In this document: one piece after another, positions 11,394 through 24,700 of the stretch | Layout: every line of letters starts with the position of its first letter | Position numbering within the stretch: position 1 is the stretch's first letter | NCBI GenBank assembly: GCA_037953625.1 | Contig: CM075652.1 | Span: forward strand, 59,947,501 to 60,011,500 | DNA from: Crotalaria pallida | Taxonomy: Eukaryota; Streptophyta; Magnoliopsida; Fabales; Fabaceae | Direction of reading: 5' to 3' | DNA length: 64,000 nucleotides | Made by a program: the position numbers and the translations under genes | Notes under the pieces: generated by a model | The model's input: the letters and a program-made list of their open reading frames with translations, nothing else | The model's database searches: none | What the model was told of the DNA's origin: nothing

Positions 11394-11828
11394 AGACTAT
11401 AGGATGATGACATCATAGGTGTAGGTACATAGCCATAGACAGAAGAAATTGAGAGAGTAAGTATTCCCAGACATGTTATGCCAACAGTGTGGAATTACAG
11501 TAGGAAAAATATTAAGATAGACAAACCATACAAAAAGACAACACATAAATATAATCACATAGACTCTTAGGAATACTTACTTCATGCTACTACCTTCCTT
11601 TTCTTACTACCTCATGCATGTTCTCATCACATTCCAAAGAAAGCTTCCGCTGCGTACTCTGATCTCATCATCATACGAACTCGTTCTTATCCATGCTTTC
11701 ATTTGATTATATTATATATATATAATTCTTTCCTTTCTTACTTAAGTTTTATGAATTGGAGTCCATCAATGATGCGGGGGATTTAAATCATCATTGAGGA
11801 AAACGCTTTTAAGTTAGCACTCACGTCT

Positions 11829-11910
11829 ACATCTCCTCGGTACACCTCCCAACCTAATCGGAAGCAAACAGGAGTACAGGACCTTTACCGTGCGGGCACG
11901 ACAGCTGTCA
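11829..11910 (-). repeat. Conserved LTR block (copy in left LTR)
   Basis: Runs from ACATCTCCTCGG to GGCACGACAGCTGTCA. Near-identical blocks occur at 20782-20864, 50560-50639 and, inverted, 27708-27789, although much of the flanking LTR sequence does not align. Confidence 0.75.
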
Positions 11911-12439
11911 ACACAAATGGTCCCAGACCAGGAGGCTCAGCCTCAATAATATCAATTCAATAATCAGGCTCACTGCCTCGCAGTGGCAAACAAAACGCCC
12001 CACTCCAGTCCCTCTCACTGTTCTCGATTTGCAATCTAGGGGGCGACAGTACTAGTTCTAGCTTGCAAAGCAGGACGTGCCACGGCATTAGACCCAGTCC
12101 CCACCACGTTAGTGTGCCACTTGTGGAGTTGTCCCGCCTAGAACAGTACTCTAGACTTCTTGACGTATCACCGTCATTGTCCTCCCCTAATGCAATCTCG
12201 TCCTAAGTATACGCAGATACCTATCGTTCCTTCCTCTCCACTACTTCGGGTTAACTCTCATATCTCACCGCGTTAGTGCATGTCTTTTAAAAGTCTTTTA
12301 ATAATTAAAGCTTATCCTATTGGTCGGCTCATCCTTAGTACATCCCTTCGACGAGTCCCGACCCCTAATATTCTAAGAACAATTCACATCTCAACATAGC
12401 ACGGAGCTGGCCTTCCACGACACATCACTTTCCTCAGCT

Positions 12440-12850
12440 CATCATCCAACACAACAACATCTTTTCAAACAATATTTCACAAACATCTCACCACCTCCAT
12501 TCAAAACTACAGTTTCACGACTCATTTCCAAAAACCTTCTCAAATAGATTTTCTCCGAATATCCTTTCCAAAAAGAACATTTCCAAAAGAGATAAGATTT
12601 CAAAAAATGCAAACTTCAAAATAAGGTTTGTAAACTCTTTTCAAAAATGATGTTTCATAAACAGTTTTCAAAATTGAGATTTTACAACCTCTTTTAGAAA
12701 ATCATTTCGAAATTTCTCTTTCAAACCTTTTCAAAAATAGTGTTTCACAAACTCTTTCTCCAAACCTACCTCAAAAGATCCTTTTAAAAATTTATTTTCA
12801 AAATCCTTTCCAAAATTTCTTTTTCAAGAATATAGCCTTTTGCTGAGCGC
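12440..12850 (-). repeat. Degenerate short tandem repeats of TTTCAAAA type
   Basis: Irregular units of about 25-30 bp built on TTTTCAAAAAT and TTTCACAAAC words. Equivalent tracts are at 21390-21790 and 51170-51620 and, inverted, at 26560-27160. They seem to be a shared feature of all the long LTRs. Confidence 0.6.
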
Positions 12851-13303
12851 TAGTGGAGGAGCAAGCTCAACTCAACACTAGTTCCCAGACTAAAATAAGA
12901 ACAAGGGAGTTCAACTCCACAACTCCACCCTTATATCCCCTCGCAGCTAGACCTCAGAAAGCAATCATTCCACATTGACACCCCAAGCTCTGGCTCAGCA
13001 TTCAGCTCTCATCACTTAGTCTCGCATTCTTTATTCATTTACCATCTCTTACTACTTATACACGTCTTTTATTCATTATTACTATCGTTCTCAACATTCT
13101 CATGCTTCACCACCGATCCGCTCTTATCATACATAATTAACTTTATAAGTAAGCAACTAAACAATATATTATCATGCAGACACAAATAAATATATCACTG
13201 ACTCACTCGTACTGACTCGGGACACTAAGTTTCGACTTTTGAGATGGTCGAAACACTTAATAAGTTACCTACAGACCACGGTGTTTAGGGGAAACTTCTC
13301 TCT

Positions 13304-13309
13304 CACCTG
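13304..13309 (-). promoter_or_regulatory. Conserved splice-donor-like site CAG|GTGAGAG in LTR leader (left LTR)
   Basis: The minus strand reads TCAGGTGAGAGAGAAG. The same context occurs at 22258-22263, 52177-52182 (minus) and 26010-26015 (plus), in two LTR families. It fits a strong 5' splice site. No acceptor was tested. Confidence 0.4.
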
Positions 13310-14069
13310 ATCAACGACGACTCTCACTATACGCTCCTCGCTCTTTCACGGCGACGCTCGTAACCGCTTCCCGATCGTCACTGGAACTCAAATAGTTCTT
13401 TCTTATTAAAAAGGGTTTTGTATAATTATCCCAAAACAAAATCACTTTATCATTTCTTTTCAAAAACTTACTTAATAAAACATGAATAATTTCTTGGCTT
13501 CTTAAAAGAAAACACCTTTATCTTAAGGTTTTCTTAAAAAAAATCTTTTATTGAATTAAAACCATGATCTTCAGAAATCATAAGAAAATCTTTTTCAAAA
13601 CAATACTTTTCAATTAATCAAATCATTTAATTCATTTTGTTTTCCTTAAAACCGAATTAAATCAAAAAGGAGTAAAACCAAGAATTTAATTAAAAACCTT
13701 TTTGGAAATACTTAAATCATACAAGCAAATATAAAATCACAAACCATTCATCATACATGCATATAAGACAAAAATCAAACACGCGCACCTAATTCCTATG
13801 CATGGCCGAATTCTATCTATATGAAACAAAGTTCATGCTCAAGCCTAAGGATCATCAGCACATGCACACATGACAAGTATGTTATCCTACTTGTACACAT
13901 CCTAAATAATTAAAGTGAGGAAATCGCAATTGGTGGTTGGAGCGACTTAGGAACCCTAGGAATACACCTAGAAGGGGGGGTTGAATAGGTGTACAAGATA
14001 CCTTGAAAGATTTTCGAACGAAACAAATCGAAACAATCAAAACAAATGATTTTTGCAAATTCTACAGTA

Positions 14070-14134
14070 CTTAATCGATTAAGCAAGTCGTGTACTCGAG
14101 TAGTACTCGATTAAGCTTGAACTTAATCGATTAA
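14070..14134. repeat. Palindrome cluster in the solo copia LTR, left
   Basis: CG centres of TTAATCGATTAA, ACTCGAGT, ACTCGATT and TTAATCGATTAA fall at 14076, 14097, 14108 and 14128. The spacings are 21, 11 and 20 bp. Confidence 0.75.
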
Positions 14135-15079
14135 ATATGACAGAAAACAGAAAAATCAATTTTCATTCGAATACGAAAATCAATCAATTCACATGCAAGA
14201 TCAGAGATTCAGCGGAAATAATTAACACCTATATTCTTATTGATTAACCTAGTTATGAAAATGATTTTCCCTTTATCAATTTGAACAATCAAAGATTCAA
14301 TTCAATCAATTATGAAAATCAATCTTTCTAGGTTTTCAATCAAGAACGCAATCAAATGACTTGAATATAAAGAGTAAGGGTTTAGAGATACGACACAGTG
14401 ATTTATCCTGGTTCACTTTCATCCACTTGAAAGCTACATCCAGTCCCCTCTTCAACCAAGAGAGATTCTTCACTATGAGGAATTAGAGTTCTCAAATTAC
14501 AAGTGATTGCCTCACAAGACTCCCTTCTTGCTAGCCTACAAGAGATAACCGACACCCTTGCCTTGTAATCCTATTGATCTTCTCTCTAATCTAACCTCTA
14601 CCCCTTGTTGATAATCGACACAACAAGTCTTCAATTGCTTGATGATAATCCACACACCAAGGCTTCACTTGCTTGATTCACAACCAAGACTTCTTCTTCT
14701 TCTTCAATAAGAATGCACTTGCTTGATGATAAAATCGACACACCAAGACTTCTTGTTTGTTGTAGTGGCTTGCCTTCTTGCAAAGATTACAACACAATAG
14801 AAAACACAAAACAATCCTATGAATCTCAATCAAGAGTTATGACAATTCACCATAAGAGATTCAAAGGTTCTTGATCAAAGAATATGAAAATATGAGAACT
14901 TTGATCTTTATAAAATGAGAGAGAATAGAGTGGCTTGATTCTTTGTAAAACTTGTATGAAATGATTCTAATTTATCACAAATAATAGGAAAAGGTTTATA
15001 TAGAATACCCAAAAGTTGTAGCACTTGAAAACTGATTTTGAGAAGTGAAAAACGTATTTTAAAAATCAGTTCAGCAGTA

Positions 15080-15146
15080 CTTAATCGATTAAGCAAGTCT
15101 TGTACTCGAGTAGTACTCGATTAAGTTAATCACTTAATCGATTAAG
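15080..15146. repeat. Palindrome cluster in the solo copia LTR, right
   Basis: CG centres at 15086, 15107, 15118 and 15139 give spacings of 21, 11 and 21 bp. The order of motifs is the same as in the left cluster. Confidence 0.75.
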
Positions 15147-16489
15147 TTGGTACTGCACATGTTCAAAACTTGTTTTCTCAAAATCCAACCTTTCCTTTAA
15201 AACCTTTAAGCCACCTATTAATTCTAGGTTAAGTGAAAACTCAAATTATGATTAAATCATGACTTATGAATGAGATTCACTACCCTCTATAATAATCTAC
15301 CCAAATAAAAAAACCTATGAAGCTTGAGAGGCAAAAGATAAAAGAAATACAAATACACTCAAACTTAGGTCTTCATGAGCTTGCTTTCTCTCTTCTTCAT
15401 TTGATGTTTGTTGTTGCTTGTTGAGCTTGAAACTTGATCAACACTTGTAGCTTGTTCAAAAACACTTTGTCATTATCAAAACATTTATCATGTTCATCAT
15501 GGAACTAACATAAAGAAATGAACACACATGATTAAAATCATGTTAATCATCATCTAAACACACAAAAGAGAAGTTAATTTTACTTTCATACCCAAAACCG
15601 AATAGAACACAAAGAAAATCGCGCAAACATACACTAATTAATCAAAGATCAATTCAAACCATAAAGAATAAAAATAGCTTTAAGAAATTTGTGTCAAAAC
15701 CGAATGGGTCATATGAGGGAAAACTCTCAACACAACATTTATCAAATCAACTTCATTCATACCAATTTAATTCAACAATACACATAAGAAAATGAAATAG
15801 CTTAATTAGGATCTATTCCTAAACCGAATGGAACATGAGATTTTACTTTTAAGTGTTCAACCAAAGATTCAAGTCCCATAGGTTTAGAAATCCTTAATCC
15901 TTATCATAAAGCACACATGCAAAGTAAACAAATTAACTTTAAACATTTGTACATGTATAACCGTGAGCCTCACAAGGAATTGGCAAACAAAACACAATAA
16001 AATCAAGGGACATGTCCAAATCTTTAACTTCTAAGAAAATTCATGTAAATCTCATCATGCATGTACTTACAATCTCTAGATGAGACAAATTTTAACATGC
16101 ATGAAAAGGAAATGATGATCTAACATGGTTTCCTAGGCTTGACCGAATGGTGACAAGCATAATGGCAAGATTTTACAAATTTATTTTCACATATAAGGAT
16201 CAAACTTCAAAGTCACACCATGCAAGAATTCCTTTAAAACAACATCAACCGAATCATCATCTCACACCAACAAGACCTTGATTTAAATTCTTTTTACACA
16301 AAAATTATTTTCAAAGCTTGTTATATTTATTTTCCTTTTGGAAACCGTACATGCATCAAGGAAAAATCAAGACTTGCACTCAAACTAATACATAAAACCC
16401 AAGTTTCACATTTTCTCAAGAATAAAGCATAGATCAAAACATGCAACACAAGATCAAAGCAAAAACATAAGTTTAAATGCCAAATTCGC

Positions 16490-16700
16490 ACAAAACCGTG
16501 AAGAACAAGAATGAAAATCAAACATCCAAGCACAAATACTCATAATCAACTTACAAAGATAACATGCAAGGAAAGATTACAACAAAAATATAAATTTAAA
16601 CTCAAATCCTAGGAAAACCGTGAAGAACAAGTCAAGAATCAAAGTATTCAAGTGCAAACATTCAAAATCAAATCATAAAAATGACATGCAAAGCAACAAT
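16490..16700. repeat. Two ~120-bp imperfect tandem units inside the LTR
   Basis: AAAACCGTGAAGAACAAG occurs at about 16493 and 16613, followed each time by similar text ending in an ACATGCAA word. The sister LTR repeats this near 23850-23970. Confidence 0.5.
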
Positions 16701-18011
16701 ACTTCAAGATCACAAGAAAAATAAAGACATGCATCACAAAGATTTAGACTCAAATAATGTCCATATTAAAGTCCTTTTACAAACCAAAATATCTACACTA
16801 AACTTTTCTTAAATAACTACCTTAACTCAAGGCCTCTAACTAAAGTCCTTAAACTTCAAGTCCTCTTCTCCTCCTCCTAGGGTTGCCTCGGCTTCCTCCT
16901 CTCTAAGGTTGTTGGGTGAGTTTCTTCTTTGATCCTTGAAGGAAAATGGGTTTGAGAAAGAAATTGAAGAAGGTTAGGTTGAAGATTGTGGGTTTACACT
17001 CTCCTTTTCTCTTCTCACTCTCACGGCTTCTCTCTTCTCTCTCTCTAGTCTCAAGAGTTGATGATACTCTTGGAAATTAAGTGTTTGGGTTGATGAAAAT
17101 GAATTGTGGCCAACACATACTCCTTCATATGGCTTAAAGAGCAAGGGCAAAGGGGTTGGAATTTCCTACTTGGTCCTCGGTTCAAGGGGTTGGTGGAGGG
17201 GTAATTCGGACCACCCCAAAGTTTGCATGGGAGAGGTCTTGTCAATGGAGGGTGAAAGTCTTCATAGGCTTCATTAGTCACACCACCTAGTCCCTCCCAT
17301 TTCCTATTCTTTTGCCACTTAAGAAGATGCACTCTCCATTGCTTCCTAATCCTATTTCTATTTGGATTTCTTATTTCTTAATGGGTAAGGAAATGAGCAT
17401 CTACTTGGTTTCCCTTCTACTCTATTCGGTCGAGCATTCACACACACACACATGCACATACATTTTCATTCAAATCATCATCACCTAGCATAAAATAATG
17501 CATACAATTACATATATTTGAGCATGCACATAATATTTTGAGGCATCATGCCTTGGCACACTTCACACATATACACATCACATATATATATTTCAATGCA
17601 TACGGCTCACACATATATAAATCCTACATGCATTCATATCCACATAGTTCATGCATTCATGTACTTGAATTAGTTAATTAAATTTCATGTATATTTCATC
17701 ACACAAACACACATCCAAAATTCCAAAATTCAAAAATACAACTTTAAGGAAATCAATTAATCTCAAAATAACCTTTACTCAAATTCGAAATAAAAACCAT
17801 ATTTTCCACGCAAATCAAAGATTTTCAAAAGAAAGAAGAATTTTGTTTAAACTTCAAATCAAATAGGAAAATTCGTTTCCCAAAATGAAATTGTCTCAAA
17901 TAGAATCATTTTTCCAAAACATTTCACTGAAAACCTTTCTCAAATTCTGAAAATCATTTTTAAATAAAATCTTATCGAATTATTTGAGTCCAGAAAATCC
18001 GGGATGTTACA

Positions 18012-19535
18012 TTCTCCCCAACTTGGAGATTTCTCGTCCTCGAGAAATGATGCGCGAAACTGTCTCTTTCCAGAGGGCGTAGCTCCTTGTAGCAATCCTT
18101 TCCTTATTTCCGGATGACTCATCTGCTGTCTTCAAAAGAATCCTAAATCATTCCTATCCGAGCAATCTCTGTGGTTCGTCCATTGTCAAATACAATGGTG
18201 TAAAATCAACGAGGCTTGGCTAAACGATTTAAATTCTCAAGATAGTCTAACGTTGCTGAAACAGTTAGCAACTCAGGAGAAACCAATGTAATGCTTATGC
18301 CAATCCAGCCAGAATATTTCCACCACATCTGCTCTCTCGGCTTACTCTTTCCTAGAAATTCTCCAACCTATTCGGGTTACTCTAAGACCTCGAATCTCTA
18401 TTCACTCCCCAACTTTGATGACCCTTACTACCGAATATTTCGACCAAGGACATAACTCAACTCCATTAACTCTTAATCTTTGGCATATCCTTAAATTCCA
18501 TTGTACACTAATCCTTATAACTTCCTCTTATTCACTACTAATCCTCGAGAAATATATGTTTTACTCCACTTTTCTTTTCTCCAACGGATCATAATAACTT
18601 AAGCATCCTAACCCGTTTTCCATCCTTCAAATCTTCATCCTAAGGTCTAAATCCATTGAATCTCTTTCAATTCTCTAATCGTTGGGCTACTACGAGATTT
18701 CTCATCCCTGATAGGTCTCCTCTAATCCATTGTGTACCGTCACCTCCTTCATCCTAACTTGATCAACTCTTGAAAATCCTTCGCTTCATCTTTCCGATTT
18801 CCCACCATCACGAACAATTCGTCATATCTTTCATCCTTTCTCCAATTCTAATTCTATGACTACTAGTTCTTCCTATTCCCTCGGATGTCCTACTGCCTTA
18901 ATACTACCTAGACCAAAAATCTAGATATGTTCACACCTATTTCTAACCAACTTACACAATCTTCAATCACACCGAATATCCAAAGACGTCTTTACTCTAC
19001 GCCATAACCAATACGTCTTCCCTTTCTTAGGCAATCTATGCTTTACCTTTTCTCAAATACTGCTAATTCCTTTAAGAACACCTCACAATCCATTCCTAAT
19101 TCAGAGACAACTACTTGACTGGCATAAGTCATTACCAGGGTATTGAAAAATCAACGGCTGGGTTACAGGGAAAGTTCACGAATTGAACTTCACGAAATGG
19201 GTTTGAAATCAAAAAGGGTACAAAATTAATTTAGAAATTCGTCAGGCTAACAAACAACATGAAAGGGTTTCAAAGGCTTTAGATGGGCAAAAGTTTAAGG
19301 GTCAATTCGAACAAGAGGGGTCAACAACAAAGGTTCTAACAAAGAAGGATAAGTCCAAGACGAAATGGGCTACGGTTCTGGGTTGCTGGCAAAGCTTGGT
19401 GCTTCCAAACGATCATTCGCACACTCTTGACGCTTCTATTTCTAATCGCTCTAGACTAACGCACGAGACACACTATGAAGTATATATTCCATGTATTCAC
19501 TGCTCAAAACTAAACCATAGCTCTGATACCACATC
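18012..19535 (-). other. Internal region of the LARD-like element
   Basis: In the minus (sense) direction it runs from the PBS at 19520-19531 to a purine-rich tract against the 3' LTR (minus strand AGTTGGGGAGAA, plus 18012-18023). It contains TCGAGGACGAGAAATC just before that tract, the 'cgaggacga' phrase common before the PPT of plant gypsy elements. No gag, protease, RT or integrase frame could be read. It is short, with many stops. Confidence 0.75.
19520..19531 (-). promoter_or_regulatory. PBS (tRNA-iMet complement) of the LARD-like element
   Basis: The plus strand reads GCTCTGATACCA, so the minus strand is TGGTATCAGAGC, complementary to the 3' end of initiator Met-tRNA. It lies 4 nt from the LTR edge at 19536 and fixes the element's orientation. 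Confidence 0.88.
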
Positions 19536-19928
19536 TGTAACACCCCGATTTGGCAACTTGAAACCACTCTTCCTCTTTATACAAAATGAGGTAAAGTATG
19601 GGCCAATTTTTTTTTACACAGTTGAGCAGCATGATTAGGAGAAATGTTACATTTTCAAAACTCTTTAATTAAAAGTAGAGTCCTCACATATCATACTAAG
19701 CTTCAAGTTCCAAACCGAAGTGTCACGTGACACCACGCCTTGCAACTCGAATCTTCTCAACTCGATTAACATCATCCATTAACTTTTGAAATCAGAGTTA
19801 GTGGTGCCCAAAATAACTTTCATTAGAATCAGTTCAGGGATTACATCAGGATACTGCAATGGTTTAGTGGAGCAAATACAAAGAAATATAATACTTCAGA
19901 ATAAGAATAGGAACTACCAACGACTCTC

Positions 19929-20354
19929 CTAAGCTGACGACGAAGAATTAGCGGGAGGTGCCTCGCTTGGATCAACGTCGATCACTTCTGCGTTTGGAAA
20001 TTCCTCGTCAGGGTCCTCCTCGGGATCTTCCTCGGGCTCACTTTCTTCCATGGCCTCGAATGCGTCATCTGACAACTCGTTCAGAGCTTCATCAAGTTCC
20101 TCAAGTTCCTCCGCCTCAGGGTCGATACGTGCTGGCAAGGGCATTGGATACCCACCATGATAATCCGCCGGTCCACCGACTTGCAAATCCGAAAGCACAA
20201 AACGACACCTACGAGAATCGGGTGCAGTCCCTCTAAGGGTATGGTCGGGATCAAAGATACGAACTTCGGATACTCCACGCCATTCCCATCCGCGACGGTT
20301 CACTTCCCATCGACCATCGTCTCGAATTTCAAACGTGAACTTAACGGGATCCAT
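19929..20354 (-). CDS. LTR-embedded ORF, 141 aa, unknown function (copy 2)
   Basis: Nearly identical to the ORF at 10968-11393, with E/D at residue 13 and D/N, T/P and D/N changes near the acidic C-terminus. Both frames stayed open after the element inserted. The function is unknown. The Trp/Arg-rich N-terminal half and highly acidic C-terminal half could suit a small nuclear or RNA-binding adaptor, but that is only inference from composition. Confidence 0.6.
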   Translation of the reverse strand: MDPVKFTFEIRDDGRWEVNRRGWEWRGVSEVRIFDPDHTLRGTAPDSRRCRFVLSDLQVGGPADYHGGYPMPLPARIDPEAEELEELDEALNELSDDAFEAMEESEPEEDPEEDPDEEFPNAEVIDVDPSEAPPANSSSSA

Positions 20355-20781
20355 AGACTATAGGATGACGACATCATAGATGTAGGTACATAGCCATAGA
20401 CAGAAGAAATTGAGAGAGTAAGTATTCCCAGACATGTTATGCCAACAGTGTGGAATTACAGTAGGAAAAATATTAAGATAGACAAAAAGACAACACATAA
20501 ATATAATCACATAGACTCTTAGGAATACTTACTTTATGCTACTACCTTCCTTTTCTTACTACCTCATGCATGTTCTCATCACATTCCAAAGAAAGCTTCC
20601 GCTGCGTACTCTGATCTCATCATCATACGAACTCGTTCTTATCCATGCTTTCATTTGATTATATTATATATATATATAATTCTTTCCTTTCTTACTTAAG
20701 TTTTATGAATTGGAGTCCATCAATGATGCGGGGGATTTAAATCATCATTGAGGAAAACGCTTTTAAGTTAGCACTCACGTC

Positions 20782-20864
20782 TACATCTCCTCGGTACACC
20801 TCCCAACCTAATCGGAAGCAAACAGGAGTACAGGACCTTTACCGTGCGGGCACGACAGCTGTCA
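20782..20864 (-). repeat. Conserved LTR block (copy in right LTR)
   Basis: Same block as at 11829-11910, identical or nearly so by eye. Confidence 0.75.
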
Positions 20865-21389
20865 ACACAAATGGTCCCAGACCAGGAGGCTCAGCCTCAA
20901 TAATATCAATTCAATAATCAGGCTCACTGCCTCGCAGTGGCAAACAAAACGCCCCACTCCAGTCCCTCTCACTGTTCTCGATTTGCAATCTAGGGGGCGA
21001 CAGTACTAGTTCTAGCTTGCAAAGCAGGACGTGCCACGGCAATAGACCCAGTCCCCACCACGTTAGTGTGCCACTTGTGGAGTTGTCCCGCCTAGAACAA
21101 TACTCTAGACTTCTTGACGTATCACCGTCATTGTCCTCCCCTAATGCAATCTCGTCCTAAGTATACGCAGATACCTATCGTTCCTTCTTCTCCACTACTT
21201 CGGGTTAACTCTCATATCTCACCGCGTTAGTGCATGTCTTTTAAAAGTCTTTTAATAATTAAAGCTTATCCTATTGGTCAGCTCATCCTTAGTACATCCC
21301 TTCGACGAGTCCCGACCCCTAATATTCTCAGAACAATTCGCATCTCAACATAGCACAGAGCTAGCCTTCCACGACACATCACTTTCCTC

Positions 21390-21790
21390 AGCTCATCATC
21401 CAACACAACAACATCTTTTCAAACAATATTTCACAAACATCTCACCACCTCCATTCAAAACTACAGTTTCACGACTCATTTCCAAAAACCTTCTCAAATA
21501 GATTTTCTCCGAATATCCTTTCCAAAAAGAATATTTCCAAAAGAGATAAGATTTCAAAAAATGCAAACTTCAAAATAAGGTTTGTAAACTCTTTTCAAAA
21601 ATGATGTTTCATAAACAGTTTTCAAAATTGAGATTTTACAACCTCTTTTAGAAAATCATTTCGAAATTTCTCTTTCAAACCTTTTCAAAAATAGTGTTTC
21701 ACAAACTCTTTCTCCAAACCTACCTCAAAAGATCCTTTTGAAAATTTATTTTCAAAATCCTTTCCAAAATTTCTTTTTCAAGAATATAGC
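21390..21790 (-). repeat. Degenerate TTTCAAAA-type repeats, right LTR
   Basis: Counterpart of 12440-12850, differing at few bases. Confidence 0.6.
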
Positions 21791-24700
21791 CTTTTGCTGA
21801 GTGCTAGTGGAGGAGCAAGCTCAACTCAACACTAGTTCCCAGACTAAAATAAGAACAAGGGAGTTCAACTCCACAACTCCACCCTTATACCCCCTCGCAG
21901 CTAGACCTCAGAAAGCAATCATTCCACATTGACACCCCAAGCTCTGGCTCAGCATTCAGCTCTCATCACTTAGTCTCGCATTCTTTATTCATTTACCATC
22001 TCTTACTACTTATACACGTCTTTTATTCATTATTACTATCGTTCTCAACATTCTCATGCTTCACCACCGATCCGCTCTTATCATACATAATTAACTTTAT
22101 AAGTAAGCAACTAAACAATATATTATCATGCAGACACAAATAAATATATCACTGACTCACTCGTACTGACTCGGGACACTAAGTTTCGACTTTTGAGATG
22201 GTCGAAACACTTAATAAGTTACCTACAGACCACGGTGTTTAGGGGAAACTTCTCTCTCACCTGATCGACGACGACTCTCACTATACGCTCCTCGCTCTTT
22301 CACGGCGACGCTCGTAACCGCTTCCCGATCGTCACTGGAACTCAAATAGTTCTTTCTTATTAAAAAGGGTTTTGTATAATTATCCCAAAACAAAATCACT
22401 TTATCATTTCTTTTCAAAAACTTACTTAATAAAACATGAATAATTTCTTGGCTTCTTAAAAGAAAACACCTTTTATCTTAAGGTTTTCTTAAAAAAAATC
22501 TTTTATTGAATTAAAACCATGATCTTCAGAAATCATAAGAAAATCTTTTTCAAAACAATACTTTTCAATTAATCAAATCATTTAATTCATTTTGTTTTCC
22601 TTAAAACCGAATTAAATCAAAAAGGAGTAAAACCAAGAATTTAATTAAAAACCTTTTTGGAAATACTTAAATCATACAAGCAAATATAAAATCACAAACC
22701 ATTCATCATACATGCATATAAGACAAAAATCAAACACGCGCACCTAATTCCTATGCATGGCCGAATTCTATCTATATGAAACAAAGTTCATGCTCGAGCC
22801 TAAGGATCATCAGCACATGCACACATGACAAGTATGTTATCCTACTTGTACACATCCTAAATAATTAAAGAAATGAACACACATGATTAAAATCATGTTA
22901 ATCATCATCTAAACACACAAAAGAGAAGTTAATTTTACTTTCATACCCAAAACCGAATAGAACACAAAGAAAATCGCGCAAACATACACTAATTAATCAA
23001 AGATCAATTCAAACCATAAAGAATAAAAATAGCTTTAAGAAATTTGTGTCAAAACCGAATGGGTCATATGAGGGAAAACTCTCAACACAACATTTATCAA
23101 ATCAACTTCATTCATACCAATTTAATTCAACAATACACATAAGAAAATGAAATAGCTTAATTAGGATCTATTCCTAAACCGAATGGAACATGAGATTTTA
23201 CTTTTAAGTGTTCAACCAAAGATTCAAGTCCCATAGGTTTAGAAATCCTTAATCCTTATCATAAAGCACACATGCAAAGTAAACAAATTAACTTTAAACA
23301 TTTGTACATGTATAACCGTGAGCCTCACAAGGAATTGGCAAACAAAACACAATAAAATCAAGGGACATGTCCAAATCTTTAACTTCTAAGAAAATTCATG
23401 TAAATCTCATCATGCATGTACTTACAATCTCTAGATGAGACAAATTTTAACATGCATGAAAAGGAAATGATGATCTAACATGGTTTCCTAGGCTTGACCG
23501 AATGGTGACAAGCATAATGGCAAGATTTTACAAATTTATTTTCACATATAAGGATCAAACTTCAAAGTCACACCATGCAAGAATTCCTTTAAAACAACAT
23601 CAACCGAATCATCATCTCACACCAACAAGACCTTGATTTAAATTCTTTTTACACAAAAATTATTTTCAAAGCTTGTTATATTTATTTTCCTTTTGGAAAC
23701 CGTACATGCATCAAGGAAAAATCAAGACTTGCACTCAAACTAATACATAAAACCCAAGTTTCACATTTTCTCAAGAATAAAGCATAGATCAAAACATGCA
23801 ACACAAGATCAAAGCAAAAACATAAGTTTAAATGCCAAATTCGCACAAAACCGTGAAGAACAAGAATGAAAATCAAACATCCAAGCACAAATACTCATAA
23901 TCAACTTACAAAGATAACATGCAAGGAAAGATTACAACAAAAATATAAATTTAAACTCAAATCCTAGGAAAACCGTGAAGAACAAGTCAAGAATCAAAGT
24001 ATTCAAGTGCAAACATTCAAAATCAAATCATAAAAATGACATGCAAAGCAACAATACTTCAAGATCACAAGAAAAATAAAGACATGCATCACAAAGATTT
24101 AGACTCAAATAATGTCCATATTAAAGTCCTTTTACAAACCAAAATATCTACACTAAACTTTTCTTAAATAACTACCTTAACTCAAGGCCTCTAACTAAAG
24201 TCCTTAAACTTCAAGTCCTCTTCTCCTCCTCCTAGGGTTGCCTCGGCTTCCTCCTCTCTAAGGTTGTTGGGTGAGTTTCTTCTTTGATCCTTGAAGGAAA
24301 ATGGGTTTGAGAAAGAAATTGAAGAAGGTTAGGTTGAAGATTGTGGGTTTACACTCTCCTTTTCTCTTCTCACTCTCACGGCTTCTCTCTTCTCTCTCTC
24401 TAGTCTCAAGAGTTGATGATACTCTTGGAAATTAAGTGTTTGGGTTGATGAAAATGAATTGTGGCCAACACATACTCCTTCATATGGCTTAAAGAGCAAG
24501 GGCAAAGGGGTTGGAATTTCCTACTTGGTCCTCGGTTCAAGGGGTTGGTGGAGGGGTAATTCGGACCACCCCAAAGTTTGCATGGGAGAGGTCTTGTCAA
24601 TGGAGGGTGAAAGTCTTCATAGGCTTCATTAGTCACACCACCTAGTCCCTCCCATTTCCTATTCTTTTGCCACTTAAGAAGATGCACTCTCCATTGCTTC

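Larger units (their letters stand above)
13916..15510. mobile_element. Solo LTR of a Sirevirus-like Ty1/copia element
   Basis: It starts TGAGGAAATCG and ends AACTAACA, with perfect TSD TAAAG (13911-13915, 15511-15515). The empty site is preserved in the sister LTR at 22869, which proves the insertion. Internal phrases TTTATCCTGGTTCACTTTC and CACTTGAAAGCTACATCC match the LTRs of the copia element at 33472-43948, so the two are related families. It lacks coding sequence. Two clusters of TTAATCGATTAA and ACTCGAGT palindromes lie near its ends. Confidence 0.88.
10573..18011 (-). repeat. 3' LTR (left in plus coordinates) of the LARD-like element, carrying a solo copia LTR
   Basis: It matches 19536-25362 throughout, except for an extra segment 13916-15515 made of a copia LTR plus one TSD copy. 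Without that it is about 5.84 kb. It contains the 141-codon minus-strand ORF at 10968-11393, the conserved LTR block (11829-11910) and the degenerate TTTCAAAA repeats. Confidence 0.92.

Noticed and set aside
17051..17332. 93-aa minus-strand ORF, present again at 24406-24687
   Set aside because: It is duplicated only because it lies in both LTRs. It sits near the predicted promoter/leader region and has no relative in the other LTR families, so I do not call it.
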